Shown here piece by piece: positions 34,259 through 46,904 of a stretch of 64,000 nt of DNA (the stretch's first letter is position 1; every line of letters begins with the position of its first letter). The DNA comes from Taiwanofungus camphoratus (Eukaryota > Basidiomycota > Agaricomycetes > Polyporales > Taiwanofungaceae): NCBI GenBank assembly GCA_003999685.1, contig CP021231.1, positions 1 to 64,000 on the forward strand, read 5' to 3'. The position numbers and the translations under genes were made by a program. The notes under the pieces were generated by a model that worked only from the letters and a program-made list of their open reading frames with translations, searched no databases and was not told where the DNA came from.

Positions 34259-34760
34259 TGTTGCTGTGAACGTTCTCAGCGTCGAGTGATGGCGAGCGGA
34301 ACGAGTAAGTATCGGGCTTAGGTAATCGATCTTCTCCGCGTGCAAGCGTTCCCGAAAAGTCAAATTGTGGCGTGATACCAGAACGCGTGAAGACGCGTCC
34401 AACGCGTTCTCCAGGCTCTCATTCCGTTGTTTATTGTAGGAGACTTGCCCTTTTCTTTTTGCCATGTACATACAGAATAAATAGGATAACAAGGCATAGC
34501 AGTCCAGGCTCGCTTATCTAGGGGTGTACGTGTGCAATGACAGGGCATCAATTACTCGCCCTGAGTGGGAATAATTCGGATTGTCGCGATCGCGTGAGCG
34601 CTCGCCGCCTTGCCAGCGGTTGAGCTCCGCACACTGCGACTTGTTTCTCACTTCGACAACACACCTGCTCCCCACCGACGTACTGCTCTACGTCTGTGTC
34701 TTTCACAACTGGGATCTGAATCACTGGCATTTGGGTCCTTGAACGCTTTCCGCCGTGCAG

Positions 34761-37700
34761 ATGACCTCCGGTGTCTGCAAAGATGAAGAGCTATTTGCTC
34801 TTTCCAGCTCATGTGCTCGCAACTTCTGGGGTGCGGTCGTACCCGCAGTATTCACCGCTGGCGCCATCCTCACGACAATTCCTGTACCCGCCCCGGTGCA
34901 GAAGGTCATCAATGTTGTAAAGAGCCCCTTTCGAAATTTCCTCACTCTTCATGAGGCCCAGGCACTCGATGCAGGCGAGGAAAGTCGTGCTGGTGAGGAT
35001 TCCCAGGAGACCACCCCCGTGCCGCTTTGGCGCAGTCTGTTACTAGCTGGAATTGCTCTCGTCGAGGCTCTTGTGTGGCTAGGCGTCGGCTCATATACCG
35101 TAGTTGTCCATCCCGATGAGCCATGGAACTCAGTGCCCCCTTTCCTCATCGCCTTCTCCTGGCTGTACGCAATTACCCGACCAATTGTCTCCCCGACTGC
35201 GACGCCTCCCTACGACCTCTTTGCGCTGTACACTCTGCATTTGGTGTCCAGTATACTCACGTTCGGAGGGGTTCTCTTTGATCACAATGTTTCTGGTCTC
35301 CCTTCGCCGTCGCCTTTGGCTCTTACTGCGTACATTGCGAATTTGACTGCTGTTGCGATCCTGATGCTGGTCGTCTTGAACATGCCTGTGGATGTTCCCA
35401 ATGGGAGTGTCAAAAAGGAGGACATTGTGAATTTCACAGTCAAACCCTCTCACGGATGATACTGATGATGTGCTTAGGGCATGTCTGTATCGCCCGAAGA
35501 CTACACTTCCCTATGGGGCTGGATGTCCTTCCGTTGGATTTTACCTCTCATTGATCGGGTATGTTCTCTTCTCATACCCAACGCGGCTCCTGACGTTCTT
35601 TCGGGCAGGGCACACATACGACTCTTAGTGAAGGTGATGTATGGGCCTTGAGCCCAACCATGCAGTCCCGCCCGCTTTACATCAAATTTGGGAATACCAA
35701 GCGGGCTACGCTCATCCGTCGGCTCTGGGCTGCCAACTCCCTGGACCTCATACTCGACTTCATCCTGACATATGTCAGCGTCATTTTCAACTATGCCAGT
35801 CCCTTCTTCTTGAAGCGCATCCTTGATTCGCTGGACACCAGGGAGACCCCGTCTCCAGAGAGACGAGCGCTAGCATACATTTATGCCTTCCTCGCTTTTC
35901 TGTCGACACTGTGCAAAGTGTGTCCGGTCTTCAATTATGATCATAATGGACGTTATTGAATAGCTTTCGTAGGCGGAAGCTGACGTCCAGCACTTGTGGT
36001 ATGGCCGGCGTGCGTCTACCCGCATTCGGTCCGAGTTGATGGCAGCAATCTATGACAAGGCCCTCAAGAGAAAGGACTTCTCTGGCATTGTGAACAAGGA
36101 TGCTGGCGAAAGCGCCCAAGGTCCAAATGCAAACCGTAAGTTACCCTTGATACCGAATTGTCTGTATGTATGCTAAATTTTCTCTTCCCGCCAGCCAAGG
36201 CAGGGGGCAAGACGGATTCTAAGGCGGACGACCCCAAGGCTGGAGCTGATGTCGGTAAAATTGTCAATTTGATGGCAGGGGATGCAAACAAGGTTAGGAT
36301 TCTGTTTAGAATAAGGGTGCCGTATTCATGTCCTGGCAGATCTCTCAAGTTGTTTCTGGATCCTATTTTATTTACGGCGGTAAAGTTCCTTTCTCCTAGA
36401 CTTGCCCCGACGAGTCCTTACTCAAATTACCTTCAGCACCTTTTGAAATCATCATCGCCTCGACATTCTTGTATCAGTGAGTCGTATTCTGTTCCGTCCA
36501 CGCTTTGTGTCGTTAGGGGGAATACTGAAACGACATCCAGGCTCCTTGGTCTTTCTGCGTTTGCCGGGTTTGGCGTCCTGATCATAGGGTGGCCGCTCAA
36601 TAACTTTGTCGCTAAGCGAGCCGTGCGCATTCAGAAGGGTGTCTCTAACGCACGAGATAAGCGTATGGGTGTTTTGAATGAGCTCATCGGTGCAGTGAGT
36701 TCGATCTGACATACTCTCTGTGCTTAAGCGACCGTTGACATTCTTTGATAACAATTGCAGATAAAATTTATCAAGTTTTTTGCTTGGGAAAATCAGTGGA
36801 TCAAACGTACGATGGATGCACGCGAGGTTGAAATGCAGTGGATGGTCAAGAGTAAGTCTCGTTGCCAGCCTAATTCCGGCCTAAGGATTGATGTCTTTGT
36901 GCAAAGGTCGTCTCAACTCCGTACTGTTCAATTTGATTTGGATTTGTGCACCCATCCTGGTCTCTGTGACATCTTTCTTCGTCTACGTGATTCAAGGGAA
37001 TGAATTGACTGTTGGAACTGCTTTTACGGTTTGTCGAGCGGTTATTCTGTCGCTATTCGAGCCTTCTTATTTCTGTTCGGGCAGGCTATCGCACTCTTCG
37101 GCATGGTCAGGTAGGATAAGAATGCAGATAATTCGAACTATGGTTGACTGTGTGACGCAGAGCTCCCTTAAACGTCATCCCTGCCTGGATTGTTCAGATC
37201 CTCCAGGTATGATTCTCTCTTACTTAGCGCGTCTTCTCCTTGAGGGAAATCCATTTGCTATCTTAGGCAGGAGTAGCCATGGATCGTATCTCCACCTATC
37301 TTGGTGAAGAAGAGGTCGACGAGCAGGTATCCGCACTCAAGCGTGGACGAGTACAAACTACCGACGAAGAGGAAGGTCTAGGTATCATCAATGGGTCGTT
37401 CAAGTGGAACGAAGTTGAGGTACCACAAGACAAGGACAAGCAAAAAGCTGCAGCGAAGCCGGCAAGTCCGTCGGATGAGTCGGCTACGGTTGTAGATACC
37501 GCGAGCCAAGCGTCGGCAGCAATGAATGGGGATCACCGATTCGAACTGAGAGATGTGACGGTGATGTTCCCGGAAGGGGAGTTGACGGTTGTAACTGGTC
37601 CGACCGCTAGTGGCAAGACTGCCCTCCTCGTGCGTTTACTGATATACTAAATTTCTAAGTGGCAACTGATTGATGCTGATAATAATGTAATTGGCAGATG

Positions 37701-40700
37701 GCGCTACTGGGTGAGCTGACTAAACTTGACGGCCGTATTGTCATGTCAAAGAACCCGTCGAGAGTGGATGAGCATGGTTTGATGCACTGTATTTCATATG
37801 CTGCCCAATCCGCTTGGCTACAGCATCAGTCCATCAGGGGCAACATTCTCTTTGGGCACCCGTATGACGAGGAGAGGTACAACACTGTCGTCGAGTGTTG
37901 TGCATTAAAGCCTGATCTGGAGATCTTAGAAGATGGAGACGCTACCGAGATCGGCGCCCGGTTAGTTTTCTGTTACAGACATCCTGCACCTATTGACAGC
38001 TGCTAACATTCGTGTTTAGAGGTGTAAGTTTGTCCGGAGGTCAGAAGGCTAGGTTAGTCTTCTAGGTTTGGTAACAAAACATGTGCTCATTACTCTCCAG
38101 AGTTGCGCTTGCTCGTGCCATCTATGCCGTTAGTTTATAACAGCTCTGTCCAAAAATTTCCTGAGCCTTTGACTTGTGTGTTCTAGCCTACGAAATACGT
38201 CCTATTGGATGATCCTCTAAGCGCCGTGGTAAGTTACATAGGATTCTCTCCTTTGTGATTGATTTGAAACATGTTCTTGAACAGGACAGTCATACTGCTC
38301 GCTTTCTGTTTGATCGCCTATTCCAAGGTCCCTTGTTAGCTCATCGAACTGTGGTAAGTAAAATTACACTGCCCGTCAACATAAAGCTAGAAAAACGATT
38401 ACCTCAGGTCCTTGTAACACATCATGTTGAGCTAGTTCTTCCCGGAACGTATTACCTTGTCCGTATGCTCGATGGACGCATAGATACTCAAGGGACCGTC
38501 AAGGAGTTGCGTTCTAGGGGCGTTCTCGATGACATCACTCACGACGAAGTAGTTGAAGCTCACAAGGAAGAACAGGAGGCTGTAGCTATAGAAAAGAAGG
38601 ACAATGCTGACATTGATGCCGAAGCAGAGGCGAATAGTGATTCTAAACCTATCGAGAAGGCGAAGAAACCGAGGAAGCTCATCGAAGAGGAGAAGAGAGA
38701 GACCGGCAGCGTCAAGTGGCACATCTATAATACTTACTTGAGAGCATCGTAAGCCCCGTTCGACTTTTGTATGATGACATCCAAAACTGATCTACACTAG
38801 CTCGTACTGGACATGGGCTATTCTTCTTTTGTTGATTGTCTTGACTCAAGTGCGTGATCAAGCTTCTGATCCGACAAACACTCACTCACTTCACTATCAG
38901 GTTCTCGGTGTCGCAGAGAAGCTATGGATCAAGGTGTCTCAGTCCTCGTGAATTTTGTTTTCTTAATATTGAAGATCATAATTATCCTTATTAGGTTTGG
39001 GGTGAAGCATACGGCACTGCAGAGAATCCTACCTCTTCTATCTTCACTTTCCGATCATTTGCTACCCCTGAGCATGAGATCGTGATGGATGACACCTTCT
39101 CAAACCTTCATACGACGCACAGACTGCACGCCACATCGCCATCAATTACATTCTCAGCCGTCAGGTGGCCTCCAGCTCAAGAACGCCCATTTTTCTATAT
39201 TGGAATCTATGCTGCAATTTCACTCACTGCCGGAATAGTCAATGTGTCTGGAGTAGTGACGCAGTACACCGGCGCGCTGAGAGCCTCTCGTATTCTGTTT
39301 CGCCGTTTACTGGTGACAGTGGTCAGAGCTACCATGCGCTGGCATGACGTTACACCTCAAGGTCAATCTTACTGTGACTATCGTAGAGCTCATGGGCTGA
39401 GACTTTTCCATATTCAGGTCGTATGCTCAATCGTTTCAGCAAGGTAAGAGCGTTCTCCAGTAAGAATGTTTTCAGTCATGCACGAGCTATCAAATCAGGA
39501 TATCGAAACGGTCGATTCTTCTCTCGCGGGCACGTTGCAAGCTGTGAACAGCGCATTAGCAAACTTTGCGGCATCAGTCATCACTGTCGTGTACGTCGTT
39601 GGTGCTATACATTTTTCTCAAAGTCCCGCAGTTTCATACTTCTATTATCTTCCAGGGTGGTGTTTCCTTTATTCATTGTCCCTGCTTCAATCCTCGGTTT
39701 CTTCTATCGTAGTGCTGCAGTCGGTTATCTCAATACTGGCCGTGATATTCGTCGTATGGAGTCGACCTCTAGGAGCCCTATCTTTGCCAACTTCAATGAG
39801 CTTTTGGAGGGCATTGTTACTGTTCGTGCCTTCTCTGCCGAGCAGCGATTCCTCAACGACTTATACTCTAAGGTCGATCTCACGACCCAGGTAAGTTGTT
39901 CTTACATTCCGGCGAGTGCATTTGACCTAAAAGTGATCGCATGTAAGATGTGGTATACCTTCTGGATGACAAACAGATGGTTGCTCCTTTACTTCGATGC
40001 CCTCGGCGCTACAGGTGTCCTCGCCACGACCCTGTTCGCCCTGTCTGGATATGTCAGAGCAGGAACTGCAGGTGTCTGTATCACGTCCGCAATGTCTTTC
40101 ACAACTAGCGTCTACTGGGCTTGTCGCTTCTGGACTGCTTTGGAGCTTGATCTCAAGTGCGCATCTTATTCTTCATCCAGTCGCTTTACCTGCCCACTCA
40201 TGTTTTGAATCGGCCAGCTCCGTCGAACGAGTCGTTGAATATCTAGACCTTCCGCAGGAGCCTCCTGCAGTCATCGACTCGAATCGACCTCCGGCATACT
40301 GGCCTTCATCCTCCGGCCCTAACGAAGATTCCATGATTGTTGTTGAAGACCTTGTCGTCAAGTACTCCCCAGAGCTCCCTGCAGTTCTCCATGGGGTGTC
40401 ATTCAATCTTAAAGCCCGAGAGCGAGTGGGTCTTTTGGGACGGACGGGCAGTGGTAAATCAACACTGGCTATGAGCATACTGCGCTTCGTAGGTTTTCCT
40501 ACATGTTCAGCGAGTATGACGTTACTGACCGTGGAACAGGTGGACCCTACCCGCGGTCGCATCATGATAGATGGAATCGATATCTCTACTATCGGGCTCT
40601 ATGATTTACGGTCGAGACTGGTGAGACTTCTCGTGTTTGCTTGTAATGTTCCTTTATTTTTATTGACGGCTTGTGCCTTTAGACATTTATCCCTCAAGTA

Positions 40701-41484
40701 AGCGAATGTTTCACTTACCTCTACGCAAGAATTAACATAAATAACAGGATGCTACGCTCTTCTCGGGCACATTACGAGACAATCTAGATCCTTTTGGTAG
40801 GGCAGCCGTGACCTATGCCTCTATGACAGGAGTCAGCTCATAATCTTTTTGCAGGCGAGCACGAGGACAGCGAATGTCTCGACGTGTTATACCGCGTCCA
40901 CATGCTGACCGACAGCCAGTTCGCTTCCCAGCGGACATCACGAGAGCCATCACGGCCTGCATCTGTCCATGACGACAGAGATGGCACCGTAGCTTCTGTA
41001 TCTACGACTGCGACGGAGACGGAAATAAAAACGGCGATCTCGCTCGATACGCAAGTCTCGCCGGGCGGAACAAATTTCTCGCAGGGCCAGAGGCAGCTCA
41101 TCGCCATGGCACGAGCGCTGCTTCGCCGAAGCTCGATCATTGTCCTTGACGAGGCAACGAGTAGCATCGACTTCGCTACAGACGCAAAAATCCAGGCGAC
41201 TATACGCGAGGAGTTCAACGACTCGCTATTGTTAACTGGTACGTCCGGTGCTGTGTGGTTTAGGTACTGTGCTGACCCAATGTACAGTCGCGCATCGCCT
41301 CCGCACAGTTATCGATTACGATCGCCTGATCGTCCTGGACAAGGGCGAGCTGGCAGAATTCGACACGCCGCTCAACCTCATTCAAAAGGAAAACGGAATC
41401 TTCAGGAATATGTGTCTGAAGAGCGGTACCTTTGCGGAGCTCGAGGCAACAGCAAAGGCTAAGGCTGCGCGGGATATGCAATGA
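34761..41484 (+). CDS. ABC transporter, ABCC (MRP/YCF1) type, full length
   Basis: This multi-exon gene has introns of about 45-65 nt. An N-terminal membrane domain (34761-35440) precedes the linker [20 protein letters not shown]. The first transporter domain (35650-37270) is followed by nucleotide-binding domain 1 with Walker [12 protein letters not shown] (near 37597), signature [14 protein letters not shown] (near 38030-38125) and Walker [16 protein letters not shown] charged linker lies at 38560-38700, then the second membrane domain (38810-40160). Domain 2 has GRTGSGKST (near 40441), [15 protein letters not shown] (near 41075), [12 protein letters not shown] and [14 protein letters not shown]. 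The LSGGQ/FSQGQ pair and DDPLSAVD are typical of the ABCC family, which exports glutathione conjugates and drugs at vacuole or plasma membrane. I start it at the ATG at 34761; an earlier in-frame GTG is not used. Exon joins inside the membrane domains were not all resolved. Confidence 0.9.
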
Positions 41485-42090
41485 AGGGTGATGGGCAGAA
41501 ATTCTTGCAATCTGTATGGTTTCTCCCAGATGCGAATAATGCGGTATCGTTAGTTATTTATCACGGCCAGTACTGTTCGGCCTGCCATAATGATCTCCAT
41601 TCCTCCAAAATTTGGCGACAGCGTGGGTTACCATCCTGCTGACCTTTCTAAAGAGGTCACTATCACCTGTGGACATCGCACGTCGATCAGTGAATGATAG
41701 ATATTTGACAATGATGGGTGCCAGCCGGGGCAGCCCTTTACAACGGTTTCAGAGATGAACCTGAAAGGAACAGACTCGATGATGGTCGACGGGTACTGTG
41801 AGCATCTGTAGGAGGGTTCCCGCAGATATCTTCGGGTCGGAAGATTTCCATGCATGTTTGATTCGCTCTCTTGTATTTCCTACATTTTACTCAATAAACT
41901 TCCTCCTGGCTCGCTGGCACGTGCAGCAGCTAATCCTGCTCCCTAATCTTGTACACTACTGTTATAAGCCCCTGGACGGTCGTCTACAGCCTTGGCACCG
42001 GTGTTCCCGCTGGAGCCCTAGGGCTCACCATTCTTCGTCTCGCTCTCTGTCAGTCTGATACCCTAGTCTTCTCTGACTCGCTGGTCTACG
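41485..42090. other. Intergenic, no gene seen
   Basis: About 600 bases between the ABC transporter stop and the next start. Short ORFs on both strands show no family features. It should contain the terminator of one gene and the promoter of the next. Confidence 0.5.
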
Positions 42091-43281
42091 ATGTCGTCTA
42101 CTTCAGCATCCATCCCCTCTTCCACCACTACATCGGCTCCGCCATCATCGTCGAGCCAGCCGAGTCAATCTCAGAATGGGACTCCCACACTGACATCCTC
42201 CGCATCATTGTATCGTATGTCCGTTCAGATTATCCTGTAGAATTGTATACTGAGAGCAAGCTATGGTATACCAGTTTATACGTTTCTCGGTAAGTGCGCT
42301 AGCCTTGTGCCTTGGAAATAGCAGAGCGAAGGGCAAGATAATGAGACTTTCGTGGGACGGCGTGCTTATTTGGGCGGCCGAAAACATGCAGTCCTTCTGA
42401 GAGCCATCTTCTGACGTGTATGCGCCGTTCTTGTTTTCAGTAGCATGTTGGCAGCGCCACATTCGTCTTTAGTAACAGTGTGCTGAAAACAGCGAGGACA
42501 GCGCTTCTTTTGTGGTCCAAGGCCACTGACCTTTTCTTCCGCAGCTACGCTTGTCCTTCTCCTCTCTGTATCTGCCGCAATCGTAGTGCGATCATACCTC
42601 ATTCGCAGGCGGCAGCGTCGCCAGCTAGAGGAGGCGATTCGGGATGGGACGTACATCCCGCCGCCACAATTGTCAAGGCAGCGCAAGTTTGGCGAGAAGC
42701 CATCGTTACATGATGTATACCTGATGTCCGACCGGGAGAAGGGCAGGGATCATTTGAGGAGTGGCGAGGGAAGTAAGAATGAGTGGAACACTATCATGGT
42801 GAGTGTATCGTACGCGTTTTCCTCGTGGAGTTAGTAATCGGGGTTTCAGCCTGTCGCAGCCACAGTGATGAAGGCGACAGCTGCTTCGAGCGAAACGAAA
42901 CCGACGCCTCAGCCTACTCCACAGTCGACGACTCTGATGGCCTGGTTGCGCCCATTGCGGCGTCAGACGCAGCCCAGTGCTGAAACTGCTATACCGCTGT
43001 CTTCAATGGCACAACAACAATCGTCAACAGACTTTCTATCACCTCAGCCGTCTTCTTCGGTACCTCTAATGTCTTCACAGACAGAGTCACTCACGGGTGT
43101 TGCACTGTCCGAGGCAGAGCAGGTCCGATTGACGGTCCTGATCGCGATGCCTACACGGCATCGCGAACATCACAATGACGACGAGGTGCAGCTACCGCAC
43201 ATAGACTTCGGGATTGCGCAAGTGCCATTCCGAGCGGATGGTCGTGGAGGCGTGGCCGAAGGCGGTTCGCGGACAGTGTAG
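42091..43281 (+). CDS. Ser/Thr-rich single-pass membrane protein with micro-exon
   Basis: Four exons are 42091-42214, 42275-42289, 42545-42798 and 42850-43281, giving 274 aa. Exon 1 encodes a Ser/Thr/Pro-rich, probably extracellular and O-glycosylated N-terminus. Exon 2 has only 15 nt and, with the flanking codons, supplies LYTFLA, completing a membrane span SLYLYTFLATLVLLLSVSAA. A basic stop-transfer follows (RRRQRRQLEEAI), then RKFGEKPSLHDVYL and a long Ser/Gln-rich cytoplasmic tail with VALSEAEQVRLTVLIAMP near the end. The layout matches a basidiomycete family of unknown function that I recognise only by pattern. Intron 2 (255 nt) is unusually long here. Confidence 0.82.
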
Positions 43282-43997
43282 GTTGTGTAATCTCTTACTG
43301 TTGTAGAATTCTGGGACTCTTCCCTTGTGGCGACCTGCTGATGCCTGTATTTCGTCGACTGATGGCACGTCCGCTCAGCACTTGTTGTCTTAGTAGTATT
43401 ACGGAACACGGATTCATACCTTAATCACATTGTTCGATTTTGCATTCGAGGTAAGCGGCTCTCAGTCCGGGGCGCCAATGTATGATGCGTGCATATGATA
43501 CAACACAGTATAGGACACAAACCCTCAATATCCTGTATACAACACATTCCATTCCATGATATGCATGATTCTGAACCACTACTGTGAATGCGCACTCTGA
43601 ATGAGTACGCGGGGACCGTGAACTCTGAAGGATAAGCCAGAGCGAAGTAGTTCACAGTATTCGCTGTCGTGACCCGAGTGCAGCTCGACAAATGTCCAAT
43701 GCTGCTCTCTGCTGGGATAGTCCTTATCGCCATAGGACAGCTATCGTTAGCAGGCTATAATTTAGCATGCCAATAGAACAGATTTTTCTATTTGTCGTGC
43801 GGACAGTAGTAGGAAATGAGGTTGGAACTAAAACGTTGTGAATGCACCCTGAGTTGGCCGAAGTGTGCCGCGGCTGGCTGCCGAATATCTCAGACCTTCC
43901 TTTTTGGATTAGCGCCCTTTACCTCTTGCACATTTTGTATTCGCGTGCTTAAATTCTGTCGTCTCGTCGCTGGTCTCATCATTAACCTTAGCACCTA
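43282..43997. other. Intergenic, no gene seen
   Basis: About 715 bases with no supportable gene. It should contain the promoter of the mitochondrial ribosomal protein gene. Confidence 0.5.
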
Positions 43998-44456
43998 ATG
44001 GCATTGGCATCCGCCTTGTCGAGCACGTCTCGCTCAGTAACCAAGAGCTACTTCTCGTTCGCTCTCACATTTACGGTCTCATCCGTTCAGACAAGAAGTG
44101 TCTCATCTTCACCTTACGGGCGTACACATGTTTGGAAGCACCGACAACGCAAACTGCCCCCTCCCTTTGTGCCCCAGTTCCCGCAACGTGTCGTGCGGTC
44201 GGACGGCTCGACATTCACACATTACACCACGTCGCCGCGGTCTATGATTCGCCTTACACGCGACACTACAAACAACCCTATTTGGAACGCATCGAAATGG
44301 ATGGCGGAGAGCGAAGAGGAGGATTTAATTACCGGGCGCCTGGGCCGGTTCAACAGACGGTTCGACGGGCTCGGAGGACACGGGCAGGATATTGACTGGA
44401 CAAGCGAGGCCTCCGGGGAGGGATTGGAGGCGGGAGAAGGACAGACAAAAGCATAA
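43998..44456 (+). CDS. MRPL36: Mitochondrial large-subunit ribosomal protein bL31m
   Basis: This is a single-exon ORF of 152 aa. The N-terminal 40 residues are rich in Ser, Arg and hydrophobic residues, as expected of a matrix presequence. The conserved bL31 core follows: PPPFVPQFPQRVVRSDGSTF, then THYTTSPRSMIRLTRDTTNN and PIWN. The C-terminal extension is acidic. The role is a structural protein of the mitochondrial 54S subunit. Its 3' end converges on the MICOS gene with a gap of only 44 bp. Confidence 0.88.
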   Translation: MALASALSSTSRSVTKSYFSFALTFTVSSVQTRSVSSSPYGRTHVWKHRQRKLPPPFVPQFPQRVVRSDGSTFTHYTTSPRSMIRLTRDTTNNPIWNASKWMAESEEEDLITGRLGRFNRRFDGLGGHGQDIDWTSEASGEGLEAGEGQTKA

Positions 44457-44500
44457 CATTACATCGGTGCAGGTAGTGGGGAGGATGCCATGCTCTAATA

Positions 44501-45521
44501 TTATACTAGCCGCTTTGGTTGCTCCTCTACTTTTTTCTCCGCAGCATCTACCTTGTCCGTTACGACCTGCTCGGCGTCTTCCACCTTTTGCGCTACGACG
44601 GAGGTTGCAGCGTTTGCCTCCGATTCAACAGTCTTCGCCACTTGTTTTGCCTGAATGTCTGTAGCCTTTACAGCACCTTCACCCCACCCAAGCGTCTCCT
44701 TTATCTTGAGGCCCGTCACGTCCTCTAGGCGCGTAAGAACACCCTGGACTCCGCTCGTCAGCTTTTCCTGTCCACTCGACGTCGCATCCTTAATGCGCTC
44801 CCACGTCATTGCCGAATGTGCCTTTGCGATCTCGTGCTTCTCGGCAAAAGTAGGGAAGTGCGTCTCCTCGAGGAAGCCAAAATATGCGGAGACATTGTGT
44901 GCTGTCTTCGGTAGGAAGTGGTTGAAGGAGAGCACGAAGAGCGTCGGCGGGAGGAGCAGACGTGCAGCGAGCATACGATTACGTGCGAAGACGGAGCCAG
45001 TGAGCGTTGCAACGCCAACATAGAGTACTCCTGGTGTAAGTGGCTCGTCCGGAGCAACGAGCGACTTCAATCGCTCTGAGCGAAAGTAGATTACGGATGT
45101 GAGCAAGCAAATAAAGCAATCGACTTGAGAACTGGACGACGCACTCTCTACGGCCTGCTCTACACCGATCCAGCGTGAAACGACGCCTTGTACTTGAGCG
45201 CGTGCATCAAGGTAGCTTGCCGTTACCGCCCTCCGTGCAATCCCGATCTGCTTCTCGAGCTCTGAGGGTGTCTCGACGAGGACAATCATAGGGTCGGGGG
45301 CGGGGTAAATAGGGAGCTGGCAGGTTGAATATCATATTTGCACAGACAAAGAGGTCAGCAGAATGTAAACATGAGCGGGAGTGATCTTACTACCTTCTCC
45401 CGGGTCTCGTGGACCGCAACTGCAGCCGCGGCCGTGGCAATGAGCGCCCTACGGGACTAAAGGATGCTCGAACTAGTCAACAGGCAGGGATAAGACGACA
45501 TACCGCTAGCACCCGTAACAT
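44501..45521 (-). CDS. MIC27: MICOS complex subunit (MIC26/MIC27, apolipoprotein O family)
   Basis: Four exons (45521-45504, 45456-45394, 45316-45145, 45075-44501) join in frame to 275 aa. The N-terminus MLRVLASRRALIATAAAAVA looks like a membrane or presequence segment. The family signature LPIYPAPDPMIVLVETPSEL bridges exons 2-3. RLKSLVAPDEPLTPGVLYVG and VATLTGSVFARNR follow, then a second hydrophobic span (LLPPTLFVLSFNHFLP), an amphipathic segment and a long Ala/Glu/Lys-rich helix. The protein shapes crista junctions in the inner mitochondrial membrane. A naive single-exon reading would start at the internal ATG at 45289 and miss the N-terminus. Exon 1 is only 18 nt. Confidence 0.88.
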
Positions 45522-46904
45522 ATGGAGACCTCAGGATCAGAACGTTTTACAGCAGGGACATCAGTCTAGTGACAGAATAGGTAGGACACGGCAACCGCCG
45601 TGTCAAGTTTACTTACTTACCTGAAACCTTCGTATAGCCTAAATAATCTGGGAACATATAGGCTTTTGGACCTTTCGTATCAAATAAACCTTGCGCAAAT
45701 CAGACACGCTACTAGGAATTACCTATGATGAGTTTTGGGCCCGATGTTTTGCCAGAAATTGACTTTGGTCTTGCGATGCGCCTCGTCTGAGACTTGTTCA
45801 ACCTTTGCACACTGGCAACGAGCATTCTACTTTTCCTTGTAAATTTTCCGGCTCTTCAACTATTGAATAGTCTGGAGCGCAGCTGTACCGCCGTCATAAA
45901 ACAAGCATTTCTCGCTTTTGTTGTGGACAGCACAGGTTTTTTCGGTCTCAGGCCATCTGAGAAGGTATGTTGCAGATAACTGAGAATCTCAGCACCATGC
46001 AGCAAGCTGGCCATGAGAACCGTTCAATTAAACATCATCGTTGCTGGGTCCTGGATGTGCAACTTCTTTTTATATGCAGCGCCGTGCAGACCCTTTTGTG
46101 TTGTCAGTTCAGTCACGTCGCTCCCTTCACTGTTATCCTGTAAGACATTGATTATCGAGAACAGGGTCCTACAAGGATGATGAACTTACTCGCGCTATCG
46201 AGTACCCTCCTACGGGAGGGAATCTGGTCAACAAGTCACTCACTGACGAGTGTAGGCGAATCCATCACATCGTGCGTATCGATGGAGTTTTATCAGGCTG
46301 CTTCCCAAAATATGGGAAAACACTAATGTCGGAACGTCTATCTGACGGGGTGTCGACGCGCAGGCAAAGTGCCTTTTGACTTAGTTGCCATTGTGCGACG
46401 ACATGGCTTTCTTAATGGTCGGTGGAAACCTTGACATCATTAAATCATGCGTATTTTGTAAGTGGTCGAATGTTCTTCGGTCAAGCTTCATGTTGTCAAA
46501 TTAGTCCCTGCGGTATCAAGTACATAATATTTGATAGGCAGCGACGTTAGATGCGTTGACCTTCGTGCAGCTTCACTCCGCTACCGCCAGCACAATATTG
46601 CCCGTCTATATTGAAAGTATTACGCGCCGAACAATAACGCTATTTGCTGGTCTCCACAATATTCTGGAAAGTCACATTTGAAACTGCAAAAACGTGAAAA
46701 TAAATTAGGTGAGCAGGGACAATGCAGATAAATAGGGCAGGTATACGACGATTGGGTATACACGGTCAATACAATGAGTTCTGTCGAAACAACGCAAAAT
46801 GTAGTTAACACCGGTGGCATAGTAAGTGCCAGTACAGTAGAAATAAGTGATGCCAGATGCTCACCAGGAAATGGCTGATCTAGGTGTACGTCCCATTTGC
46901 AGTG
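45522..46904. other. Gene-poor stretch
   Basis: About 1.4 kb with no ORF or motif that I can support on either strand. Base composition is more AT-rich than in the flanking genes. No repeat structure was noticed. Confidence 0.5.

Noticed and set aside
45145-45289. Start of the MICOS gene at the internal ATG at 45289
   Set aside because: Upstream exons restore the conserved segment LPIYPAPDP and a membrane or targeting N-terminus, so the real start is at 45521.
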